Assembly (NCBI GenBank): GCA_937926205.1
Contig: CALEYL010000072.1
Span: forward strand, 1-64,000
Reading direction: 5' to 3'
DNA: 64,000 nt
DNA from: an uncultured Saprospiraceae bacterium
GTDB taxonomy: Bacteria > Bacteroidota > Bacteroidia > Chitinophagales > Saprospiraceae
The first letter of the stretch is position 1. Every line of letters starts with the position of its first letter. Made by a program: the position numbers and the translations under genes. Under the pieces are notes generated by a model. The model did not search any database, was not told the origin of the DNA, and saw only the letters and a program-made list of their open reading frames with translations. This document shows positions 25,848 through 33,997 of this stretch, piece by piece.

Positions 25848-25855
25848 TAAATTTG
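25848..25855 (+). promoter_or_regulatory. Minus-7 box TAAATTTG upstream of parA-like gene
   Basis: TAAATTTG matches TAnnTTTG and ends 33 bp before the ATG at 25889. No minus-33 box with the usual spacing is evident. Confidence 0.4.
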
Positions 25856-25888
25856 CTTGCTGCATTATTTTCAGCTCGAATTTGAATT

Positions 25889-26692
25889 ATGGGAACAATC
25901 ATATCCTTACTCAATCACAAAGGCGGTGTTGGCAAAACGACCAGCGCCATGAATATTGGCGCAGGATTGGTAGAATTAGGCAAGCGTGTGCTCCTGATAG
26001 ACCTCGATCCTCAAGCCAATCTTACTCTGGCATTAGGCATTCCACGGCAACCCTCCAGCATGTATGAAGCCATGCGCGGAGAGTCCGACCTTGTCCCTTT
26101 TCGGCTGAAAGAACGCCTGGATGTGGTTATTTCGGTGCTTGATCTTTCCGGTGTTGAAATGGAACTGATCAACGAAGCTGGTCGCGAATTTTTGTTGAAA
26201 GAGCTGACCAACCCCTTACGGGATGTTTATGATTTCATCATCATAGACTGTCCGCCTTCACTCGGCTTATTGACTTTGAATGCGCTGACTGCCAGCGATA
26301 CGGTGATGATTCCTGTGCAAACCGAATTTTTAGCCATGCAGGGACTGGCAAAGATCAAGCAGGTCATTCAAAAGGTCAAGTTGCGTCTGAACCGGCAACT
26401 GGAAATCGGCGGGGTGATTGCCACCATGTACGATAGCCGTAAAGTACTGAACCGGGATGTCGTGGACACGCTCAAAAAGTACTTCGGCGATATCCTCTTC
26501 GATACACTGATTCGGGATAATGTTGCTCTGGCAGAAGCGCCGGCACAACGACAGGATATTTTTGAGTACAACCGCAGCAGCAGCGGCGCCGAAGACTATC
26601 TGGCACTCAGTAAAGAAATCATAGACCGCACAGAAAACAAACGCCCGTTAAATAAAGGCGCTTTCTCGGAAACCGAAGAGGTAGAAGTTTGA
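25889..26692 (+). CDS. ParA-family ATPase
   Basis: A 267-residue deviant Walker ATPase of the chromosome/plasmid partition and cell-organisation family. The deviant Walker A is KGGVGKTTSAMNIG, followed by VLLIDLDPQANLT, the Walker B-like FIIIDCPPSLGLLTLNAL, and VIATMYDSRKVLNRDVV. All catalytic parts are present. No parB lies next to it; instead a small basic-tailed protein follows 47 bp downstream. It could segregate the chromosome or position a surface or motility complex. Confidence 0.92.
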   Translation: MGTIISLLNHKGGVGKTTSAMNIGAGLVELGKRVLLIDLDPQANLTLALGIPRQPSSMYEAMRGESDLVPFRLKERLDVVISVLDLSGVEMELINEAGREFLLKELTNPLRDVYDFIIIDCPPSLGLLTLNALTASDTVMIPVQTEFLAMQGLAKIKQVIQKVKLRLNRQLEIGGVIATMYDSRKVLNRDVVDTLKKYFGDILFDTLIRDNVALAEAPAQRQDIFEYNRSSSGAEDYLALSKEIIDRTENKRPLNKGAFSETEEVEV

Positions 26693-26739
26693 GTTGAAGC
26701 CATAAATAAACCCGATAACTTATAAATTTTTAATGCCAC

Positions 26740-27243
26740 ATGAGTAAAAAGCGGTTCACCGATGGTTTGGAAAGCCTGATGGGCGAGTCTTCTGCCAGCA
26801 AAGCGCAGGTGAAGGAACTGCTTTTATTTCCCGAAATGGCAAAGGAAAAGCCGGCGCCCAAATATGAAAAAAAACCTTCGCAAAAAGGATTTGCTGCCGA
26901 ATTGCAGTCTTTTCTGACAGAGGCATTTGAAGAGTCCTTTGAATCGCAAATGTCTGTACTTGAGCGTGATATAGACTCCCCCCCTCAACAGGCTTCAGCC
27001 AGTAAATCCGTGCGCAGGCCTCCCAGCGGCTTAGATGCTTTGATCCGGAGTACCCTTGAGCCGGACACGATGAATGTACAGGAATACCCTTCCCGCCGGA
27101 TCGTCCTGACCTTTGATGAAGCCAAGATTGAAAAGCTGCAACACATAGCCCAGCTTAAAAAGACGGTCATGAAGGACATGATTTCTGAAATCGTTTCCAA
27201 TTTCATCCGTACTTATGAAAAGAAAAAAGGGAAGTCTCAGTAA
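26740..27243 (+). CDS. Small ParA-associated protein, possible ribbon-helix-helix
   Basis: I do not recognise a named family for this 167-residue protein. The first 100 residues look disordered (KKRFTDGLESLMGESSASK and several Lys/Pro/Ser-rich stretches). The last 50 residues contain RRIVLTFDEAKIEKLQHIAQ followed by two helices, which resembles a ribbon-helix-helix DNA-binding fold. Position directly after a ParA gene suggests a partner that binds DNA or the cargo in place of ParB. This is inference from context. Confidence 0.65.
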   Translation: MSKKRFTDGLESLMGESSASKAQVKELLLFPEMAKEKPAPKYEKKPSQKGFAAELQSFLTEAFEESFESQMSVLERDIDSPPQQASASKSVRRPPSGLDALIRSTLEPDTMNVQEYPSRRIVLTFDEAKIEKLQHIAQLKKTVMKDMISEIVSNFIRTYEKKKGKSQ

Positions 27244-27402
27244 GGCCTCCAAACCCGTCCAATCTTCAATCTCCCCCTTTTTATCCCCCTTATAAATTAT
27301 CCTTAAAATTCCCGCTTCTTTGTTTTTTTAAAACAAAAATCCTTTTCTTTATGCCGGAATGCGTATAAAATTTTGAAGCAGGACTATTAAACCACTTTAC
27401 TT

Positions 27403-28962
27403 ATGAGCTTTGCATTGACATTATTGATTGCTGGTTGGGTTTTTGTGTTGATTTGGATTCCCATGGTGGTATTATCACAGCGAAAAATTCACCCAAAAGC
27501 TTTATTCACTTTATTTTTTGCAGAACTCTGGGAGCGTTTTTCCTTTTATGGAATGCGCGCCTTTTTGATATTGTACATGACCAAAGTCCTGTTTGAAAAA
27601 ATAGAAAAAGGCGAAGCAGACGCCCAGGCTTACGGGATATACGGCGCCTTTAATGCTTTGCTTTATGCCGCCCCCTTGATTGGCGGTATGCTTGCTGATA
27701 AAATGCTGGGCTTTAGAAAAGCAGTTATCCTTGGAGGGATTCTCATGGCTTCAGCCCAGTTTATGCTCGCGACCAATGCCTATCTTGGGAACGAACAGAC
27801 CTTTTTCTTCATCGCATTAGGGTTGCTGGCAGTAGGCAATGGCTTTTTTAAACCCAATATTTCGAGCTTTCTCGGCACCTTTTATGACCGCAACGACCGA
27901 AGAAAAGATAGTGCCTTTACGATTTTCTATATGGGAATCAACGTCGGCGCTTTTCTTGCTCCACTGACCTGCGGTTATCTTGCCAGTGTACACTGGTCCC
28001 TGGGCTTTCTTGCAGCAGGTATCGGGATGCTGTTGGGTATCATCGTATTTTGGCGCAACATGCGCGTTTATGAAGATAAAGGTACCCCGCCTGATCTTGT
28101 GGCCCTTAAAAAGTCTGTCTTCATGGGCTTGAATTCCGAATGGCTGATCATACTTGGATCCCTTGCCTTTGTTCCTTTGTTTGCTTTCCTGATTAACGCA
28201 GAAGGAATCACCACGTATATTTTGATCATAGCGGGCGTTGCCTGTATTGGGTATCTGTTGTACACGGCCTTTACTTCTACGGATAAAGCCGATGGCCAGC
28301 GCCTGTTGGCATTCATCTCCCTGTTCTTTTTCCACATGATCTTTTGGGCGTTATTCGAACAGGCTGGTGGCTCTCTAAACATCCTTACTGATCGGTATGT
28401 AGAGAAACACGGTGTTGAAACAGGGCAGTTTCAAGCACTTAATGCACTCTATATCATCCTTTTAGCCCCTGTATTTACCTGGATTTGGGCTAAATTGCAT
28501 AAAACAGGGAAGGAACCACGAACCCCCATTAAGTTCTTTTATGCCCTGCTACAAATGGCCTTAGGCTTCTTTGTTATTGTATTGGGTATAAACAGCATCG
28601 TGGAAACAGCGGATAGCGGAACACTGATACCCGTCATCTTCCTGATGGCAATGTATCTGTTCCATACAACGGGCGAATTGAGTTTATCGCCTGTTGGACT
28701 TTCTGTTGTTACAAAGCTATCGCCCGCAAAAACAGTAGGTTTCGTCATGGGCGCCTGGTTTCTTTCTATTGCATTCGGGCATAAAATAGGCGGTTACCTC
28801 GGCACGTTGACTTCTTCTCCTGAAGGCGCGAGTAAATCTGAAGAATTGAGTTTGTTTGCACAGGTGTATATGAACTCAGGAGTATATATCGTATTGGGAG
28901 CAGCATTATTACTCCTTCTCGTCTCTCCCATCCTAAAAAGATGGATGCACGGCGTACATTGA
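27403..28962 (+). CDS. POT-family (PTR2) proton-dependent oligopeptide transporter
   Basis: A 519-residue inner-membrane symporter that imports di- and tripeptides with protons. The family signature is seen in LFFAELWERFSFYGMRAFLILYM (ExxER near residue 46), followed by FKPNISSFLGTFYDRNDRRKDSAFTIFYMGINVGAF, split here into its PTR2 parts. About 12-14 membrane segments are predicted. It is preceded by a 159-bp AT-rich gap and followed by a clear terminator. Confidence 0.93.
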   Translation: MSFALTLLIAGWVFVLIWIPMVVLSQRKIHPKALFTLFFAELWERFSFYGMRAFLILYMTKVLFEKIEKGEADAQAYGIYGAFNALLYAAPLIGGMLADKMLGFRKAVILGGILMASAQFMLATNAYLGNEQTFFFIALGLLAVGNGFFKPNISSFLGTFYDRNDRRKDSAFTIFYMGINVGAFLAPLTCGYLASVHWSLGFLAAGIGMLLGIIVFWRNMRVYEDKGTPPDLVALKKSVFMGLNSEWLIILGSLAFVPLFAFLINAEGITTYILIIAGVACIGYLLYTAFTSTDKADGQRLLAFISLFFFHMIFWALFEQAGGSLNILTDRYVEKHGVETGQFQALNALYIILLAPVFTWIWAKLHKTGKEPRTPIKFFYALLQMALGFFVIVLGINSIVETADSGTLIPVIFLMAMYLFHTTGELSLSPVGLSVVTKLSPAKTVGFVMGAWFLSIAFGHKIGGYLGTLTSSPEGASKSEELSLFAQVYMNSGVYIVLGAALLLLLVSPILKRWMHGVH

Positions 28963-28979
28963 TGCCCCTGCGCTAAACT

Positions 28980-29017
28980 CAAAATGCCGGACACTTAAAC
29001 GTGCTTCCGGCATTTTG
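28980..29017 (+). terminator. Intrinsic terminator after the peptide transporter
   Basis: CAAAATGCCGGA (28980-28991) pairs perfectly with 29006-29017. The loop is 14 nt and a TTTTG stretch follows. Confidence 0.75.
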
Positions 29018-29061
29018 TTTTGAGGAATTTCTTTTTTCAGAAAAAAGCAAAATGGAGTGCG

Positions 29062-29532
29062 ATGAATCATTTTTTCAAACAGCTAAGTCTTATTTTTTAT
29101 GCCCTTGGAGCAGGTCAGTTGCTCTTTTGTGCGGTTGCTGTCTTTTTAAGATCGCAGGGAGCGGCAGCTTTTGAGGAAGCTTCTCATTACAACACCAGCC
29201 TTACCATGTGGACGCCGTTTTTGGTTCTCGGGGCATTCACCGCAGCCTGGTTGGTCCATAAAATGCGTACGTCTCAGGCTTCGAACCTGAAAGACCTGAA
29301 AGAAAAAGTACCACACTACCGCACAACGGTTTTGCTGCGCGCTGCCATGATCGAAGGCGGAAACATCCTGCTTCTGGTATCTTACCTGCTCAGCGGACGA
29401 CCTATACACCTGATCTGGTTTGCTGCCGGCATGGTGCTCTTTGGCGTTTTCAGACCTGGTTTGAGCAATTTTATCCGCGATTACCGGCTTTCATTCGAAG
29501 AAGAAAACCTGATCAAAAATGAAGTCAATTAA
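29062..29532 (+). CDS. Hypothetical membrane protein
   Basis: An unrecognised 156-residue protein with four predicted membrane segments (LSLIFYALGAGQLLFCAVAV, MWTPFLVLGAFTAAWLV, ILLLVSYLLSG, HLIWFAAGMVLFGVF). The ATG at 29062 is preferred over the one at 29020 because a GGAG lies at the right distance before it and the upper start overlaps the terminator. The conserved pattern of short helices in pairs is common in small Bacteroidota membrane proteins. It is followed 49 bp later by an M13 peptidase gene. Confidence 0.72.
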   Translation: MNHFFKQLSLIFYALGAGQLLFCAVAVFLRSQGAAAFEEASHYNTSLTMWTPFLVLGAFTAAWLVHKMRTSQASNLKDLKEKVPHYRTTVLLRAAMIEGGNILLLVSYLLSGRPIHLIWFAAGMVLFGVFRPGLSNFIRDYRLSFEEENLIKNEVN

Positions 29533-29581
29533 AAACTGCAAATAAAACCTTTATTCATCACCATTAAATACACCGCTTGTT

Positions 29582-31630
29582 ATGAAGACTTCTAAGATCA
29601 ACAGGCTTCTGCTGGCCCTCCTGGTGCTCTCAGCAGCTTGTAAACAAAATGCCACTACGGATGCGGGTGCTTCCGCAAAAGGCCCTTTTCTGGATTTAGC
29701 AGGCCGCGATACCTCAATCCGTGCACAAGACGATTTTTTCAGCTATGCCAACGGCTCCTGGTTTGACCAGGTGGAAATTCCTGCTGATCAAACCGGCTGG
29801 GGCTCTTTTTATACGCTGTACGAAGAAAATCAGAAAAAAACCCGCACGCTGCTCGAAGAAGTTGCCGCCTCAAAAGCCGCCCATGGTAGTACCGAGCAAA
29901 AAGTGGGCGACTTTTACGCTTCCGCCATGGATACCGCAACAATAGAAAAATTAGGATTTGATCCCATAAAAGGCGAACTGGCAAAAATAGACGCGATCAA
30001 AAATCCGCAGGATTTGCTGGATTTTATGGCTACCCAGGAATACAACCGGGGAGGTGAATTGATCAGTATGGGTATTTATCCCGATGACCGGAGAAGCGAC
30101 ATCAACCGCCTGAATTTATCCCAGGCAGGTACCGGCTTGCCCGAAAAAGATTATTATTTCAAAAAAGACGCTGCCACCAAGGCGATTCGCGATGCCTACG
30201 TCAAATACATCACTGAAATATTCACACTCACCGGAGAGACCGACAAAGCCAAAGCTGAAAAACGCGCCATGGCTATTTTGAATCTTGAAACCGAAATCGC
30301 AAAATCGCACAAACTTCCGGTTGAAATGCGTGATCCGGTGGCCAACTACCACAAATACGTCATTGCAGACCTGAATAAAGAAACACCAAACATCAACTGG
30401 ACCAACTTCCTGAGCAAAATGGGCATCAAAGCCGATACGGTACTGGTTGGGCAGCCGGAGTACTACAAAAGCCTTAGCGCGCTATTGAAATCCACGCCTA
30501 TAGAGGTGCTTAAAGACAAATTGCGCTTTGGATTAATCAATGACGCTGCCCGATACCTGAGCAGCCCATTTGTGAATGCACGGTTCAATTTCATTAAAAC
30601 CCTGACTGGTCAACCTGAATTGGAAGAGCGCTGGAAACGGGCGGCTTCACAAACCGATAACCTGCTCGGAGAATTACTGGGCCAGCTTTGGGTAAAAAAA
30701 TATTTCCCTCCGGAAGCCAAAGCCAGGATGCTGAATCTGGTCAACAATTTGCAGATCGTTTACCAAAAAAGAATTGAGCAGCTGGACTGGATGAGTCCGG
30801 AAACAAAACAAAAAGCTTTGGCCAAACTCAATGGCTTTTTGAAAAAAATCGGCTATCCGGATAAATGGGAAGACTATTCCGACGTGAACATTGACAGGGG
30901 AAATTATTACCAAAATGTGCTTTCCGCCCAAAAACATGCCTGGAATAAAAACCTGAAGAAGGTCGAGCAAAAAGTGGATAAGAATGAGTGGCAAATGACG
31001 CCTCCTACTGTAAATGCCTATTACAACCCTTCTTTCAATGAAATTGTCTTTCCTGCAGGAATCTTACAGCCGCCTTTCTTTAGTTTTGATGCAGACGATG
31101 CCATCAATTACGGCGGCATCGGCGCGGTTATCGGCCACGAAATGACCCATGGTTTTGACGACCAGGGCAGCCAGTACGACGTCAACGGAAACCTGACAGA
31201 GTGGTGGACGGAAAAAGACCGGGAGCGCTTTACGCAAAAAGCCCAGGTTATTGCCAATCAATACAGCGGCTTCACAGTGATCGATACTTTAAAGCTCAAT
31301 GGCCAGCTTACCCTTGGAGAGAACATTGCGGATCTCGGTGGTATTACGCTGGCTTATGATGCCTTTAAAATGACAGAACAAGGCAAATCGGATCAAAAAA
31401 TTGACGGCTATACACCCGATCAACGCTTTTTTATGAGTTGGGCGAATGTCTGGCGCATCAAAGACCGGCCGGAACAGCTGCGCATGCGAATATCCGTTGA
31501 CCCGCACTCGCCGGAAAAATTCCGCACCAATGGACCTTTGATGAACTTTGAACCTTTTTACAAAGCCTTTTCCCTGAAAGAAGGGGATAAAATGTATTTG
31601 CTTCCGGAGCAGCGGGCTAAGATATGGTAA
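29582..31630 (+). CDS. M13 (neprilysin/PepO-like) metallopeptidase lipoprotein
   Basis: A 682-residue zinc endopeptidase that cleaves oligopeptides, probably anchored in an envelope membrane. The signal ends in a lipobox (LLVLSAACKQN). The N-terminal M13 domain begins DDFFSYANGSWFDQ. The zinc site is VIGHEMTHGFDDQGSQYD (HExxH near residue 519) with the third ligand in ENIADLGG. The C-terminal region ends in the usual PEQRAKIW, corresponding to the CxxW box of the mammalian enzymes without the Cys. The peptide transporter upstream suggests a link to peptide nutrition. Confidence 0.95.
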   Translation: MKTSKINRLLLALLVLSAACKQNATTDAGASAKGPFLDLAGRDTSIRAQDDFFSYANGSWFDQVEIPADQTGWGSFYTLYEENQKKTRTLLEEVAASKAAHGSTEQKVGDFYASAMDTATIEKLGFDPIKGELAKIDAIKNPQDLLDFMATQEYNRGGELISMGIYPDDRRSDINRLNLSQAGTGLPEKDYYFKKDAATKAIRDAYVKYITEIFTLTGETDKAKAEKRAMAILNLETEIAKSHKLPVEMRDPVANYHKYVIADLNKETPNINWTNFLSKMGIKADTVLVGQPEYYKSLSALLKSTPIEVLKDKLRFGLINDAARYLSSPFVNARFNFIKTLTGQPELEERWKRAASQTDNLLGELLGQLWVKKYFPPEAKARMLNLVNNLQIVYQKRIEQLDWMSPETKQKALAKLNGFLKKIGYPDKWEDYSDVNIDRGNYYQNVLSAQKHAWNKNLKKVEQKVDKNEWQMTPPTVNAYYNPSFNEIVFPAGILQPPFFSFDADDAINYGGIGAVIGHEMTHGFDDQGSQYDVNGNLTEWWTEKDRERFTQKAQVIANQYSGFTVIDTLKLNGQLTLGENIADLGGITLAYDAFKMTEQGKSDQKIDGYTPDQRFFMSWANVWRIKDRPEQLRMRISVDPHSPEKFRTNGPLMNFEPFYKAFSLKEGDKMYLLPEQRAKIW

Positions 31631-31654
31631 GAGCTTGCCCGGGTGATTTGCAGG

Positions 31655-31699
31655 AATAAAAAATAGGCATCCCGAAATTCAGGATGCCTATTTTTTATT
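31655..31699. terminator. Bidirectional terminator between M13 peptidase and SurA-like gene
   Basis: An 18-bp perfect inverted repeat (31655-31672 with 31682-31699) around a 9-nt loop. It has a GC-rich core GGCATCC and A/T flanks, so it works in both directions between convergent genes. Confidence 0.85.
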
Positions 31700-31714
31700 A
31701 TGCGTGCCGTGCGA

Positions 31715-33073
31715 TCAGGGCTTTATTTTTTCTTTTCGCCAACGCACCATGTTAGGGCAGCCATTGTACAGGTCATCCACAGCAATATAAGTGGAACCTG
31801 TTTTTTCATCCACCCAGTTGCTGATGAATTCACTTTGTTTGGCTTGTATTGCAGCCTGCTGAATTTTCGAATAGTCTTGTTTCAGGTTGGCGCGGTGCGG
31901 CGTGGTGCGCGACTGCAGGAGTACGATGCGGAAATAGGAATCGCCGCTTGGATCTGTAAATTCAAACGGAGAAGTAACCCCGCCAACTTTCATGGTATCA
32001 ATCGCAAAATAAATATCGGGATCAAGATCCCCTACTTCAAAAAAAGTATTTCCGGTGGCGCTGTTCACCATACGGCCGTCGTTGTTGTAACTCTGGACGT
32101 TTTTATCGGAAAAGCGCTTTACTGCAACAGAAAATGAAAGAGAATCCTTGACAATCAGGTTGCGAACAGAATCAAGGTGGTTTTGAGCCAGTTTAATGTC
32201 ATCCTCTGTAATTTCCGGTCTCACCAGAATGTGGCGTACGTGGATTGAGTTGCCCCGGCGTTCCAGCATTTGAATGATGTGAAAACCAAATTCTGTTTCG
32301 ATAACCGGTGAAATTTCGTCTTTTTCCAATTTGTAAGATGCCGCTTCAAAGGCAGGTACAAATTTTCCGCGTTTGGCCCAGCCAAGATCCCCGCCGCTCC
32401 TCGCAGAACCATCATCAGAGTATTTCTGAGCCATGGCTTCAAAAGTTTCCCCATCTTCTATGATGCGCCTGCGGATTTCCTCCAGTTTATCAATGGATTT
32501 TTTTCGCTGCTCCGCATTGACCTGCGGCTTGTAAACGATTTCGCCAATTTCTACCTCCGAATTGAAGTAAGGCAAACTGTCGCGGGGAATCTGGTTAAAG
32601 AACTTTTTTACTTCGGAAGGCGTCACCGTAATACCGGTCATGACCTGAGAGCGCATGCGTTCCACCAGCAATTGATTCCTCAGGTCTTCCCGAAATTGCT
32701 CTTTTACCTGACTGATGGTCTGGCCGTAATAAGCCTCGAATTGTGTCATGTCATTGTTCATCAGGGTCAGGATGCGGTCGATGCGCGCGTTGAGTTGTGT
32801 TTCCACTTCATCTTCACTGACTTCCACACTATCCAATTTCGCCTGATTGAGCAATAACTTGGTTACCATAATGTTGTCGAGGATGGAGCAACGTGCATCG
32901 GCAGGAATTACTCCCTGTTGCGCCTCCAAAAGGGCATGTTGTTCTTCGACGTCTGAAAGGAGCACCAGCTCACTACCAACGGTAGCCACGACCTTATCAA
33001 TTACCTGAGGCTGGGCAAATAAAGCGCCCGTTGCGAGCGTCAAAAAAATCAAGTTACAAATCAAATATCTCAT
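31715..33073 (-). CDS. SurA-like periplasmic peptidyl-prolyl isomerase
   Basis: A 452-residue secreted chaperone for outer-membrane proteins. It has a signal peptide (FLTLATGALFAQ), a SurA N-terminal helical domain (about 25-170, VDKVVATVGSELVLLSDVEEQ once the signal is removed) and two parvulin domains (about 175-275 with SGGDLGWAKRGKFVPAFE, and 285-380 with NDGRMVNSATG). It is the last of three consecutive folding-factor genes on this strand, 51 bp after the previous one. Confidence 0.9.
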   Translation of the reverse strand: MRYLICNLIFLTLATGALFAQPQVIDKVVATVGSELVLLSDVEEQHALLEAQQGVIPADARCSILDNIMVTKLLLNQAKLDSVEVSEDEVETQLNARIDRILTLMNNDMTQFEAYYGQTISQVKEQFREDLRNQLLVERMRSQVMTGITVTPSEVKKFFNQIPRDSLPYFNSEVEIGEIVYKPQVNAEQRKKSIDKLEEIRRRIIEDGETFEAMAQKYSDDGSARSGGDLGWAKRGKFVPAFEAASYKLEKDEISPVIETEFGFHIIQMLERRGNSIHVRHILVRPEITEDDIKLAQNHLDSVRNLIVKDSLSFSVAVKRFSDKNVQSYNNDGRMVNSATGNTFFEVGDLDPDIYFAIDTMKVGGVTSPFEFTDPSGDSYFRIVLLQSRTTPHRANLKQDYSKIQQAAIQAKQSEFISNWVDEKTGSTYIAVDDLYNGCPNMVRWRKEKIKP

Positions 33074-33124
33074 GAATGGCGATTAAGTGCATTTAAAGAA
33101 GGAAGATAAGGTGTACCCACAACG

Positions 33125-33997
33125 TCAGTTTCCCTGATAATAAACCTGAACATTACCCCTTCGCATGGCGCGTTCGTACATCTCTTCTTTCTTTTGTTCC
33201 AATAGCTTCAATTTGCGTTGATGCAAAATATATTTCCGGGCCTGCGCTTCAATGTAAGCAAGCGGGGCAATGTCTTTCCGGTTTTTTACTTCAAAAACCC
33301 TGAATAAGTACTCATATTTGCCGTCCCGCTGAATAAAATCCAGTTTGGCGCTGATGTTATCCGCTGTCAGCGTCCCTTTAGGAAGTTCGTCGGCAATATC
33401 TTCCACGCTGTACCACGTTGCTTTATCCAGTAAATGCGCCTCAGCATAGCGATTGCAGTAATTCACCAATTCCGTGAAATTCTTCTTCTCGTCGCTGTCC
33501 GACCACCAGTTCCGAAGCTTTTCAGCATCTGTCACAGGAAGGGGCAATTTCACCAGATAACACCGGACGATAGGCGTTTCCAGTTGATACTGCTCTTTAT
33601 TTTTTTCATAAAATGCGCGCAGTTCATCCTGTGTCACAATGGAATCAAGCAACTCTTCTACAAGAATTTTTTCATAGTTGTTGCGAATCAGCGAAGCGCG
33701 GTAGTCCCTGACCAGTTTATCAATATTAAGATCACTGGGAATACTGCGCTCCGCTTCATGCAGCAATAAGGCCTCGCGAATCCATCGTTCCGCATAGGCA
33801 CTGATGATCAGCGCGCTGTCGCCGGAAGAAGTGCCTTCCGGAAACATACCGTCCATTTCAGACAGGTAGAGCATTTTGTTGTTTGCTTTGGCCAACAGCC
33901 GGTCGTCGGATGTTTTTCCACCGATCCACTGGCAGGCGGCGCAACCGCAAGCAAGCAACAGCGCGCTGAATATTGAAATGTGCTTCAGTCTGTTCAT
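33125..33997 (-). CDS. SurA-related lipoprotein without a clear isomerase domain
   Basis: A 290-residue lipoprotein (lipobox around FSALLLACGCAAC). It has the helical SurA/PpiD-like layout: KANNKMLYLSEMDGMFPEG, then LRAFYEKNKEQYQLETPIVR, the usual entry to a PPIC region. The parvulin active-site motifs such as GGDLGW are absent, so I expect a chaperone rather than an isomerase. It overlaps the upstream isomerase by 4 bp (ATGA), so the two are translationally coupled. Confidence 0.8.
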   Translation of the reverse strand: MNRLKHISIFSALLLACGCAACQWIGGKTSDDRLLAKANNKMLYLSEMDGMFPEGTSSGDSALIISAYAERWIREALLLHEAERSIPSDLNIDKLVRDYRASLIRNNYEKILVEELLDSIVTQDELRAFYEKNKEQYQLETPIVRCYLVKLPLPVTDAEKLRNWWSDSDEKKNFTELVNYCNRYAEAHLLDKATWYSVEDIADELPKGTLTADNISAKLDFIQRDGKYEYLFRVFEVKNRKDIAPLAYIEAQARKYILHQRKLKLLEQKKEEMYERAMRRGNVQVYYQGN

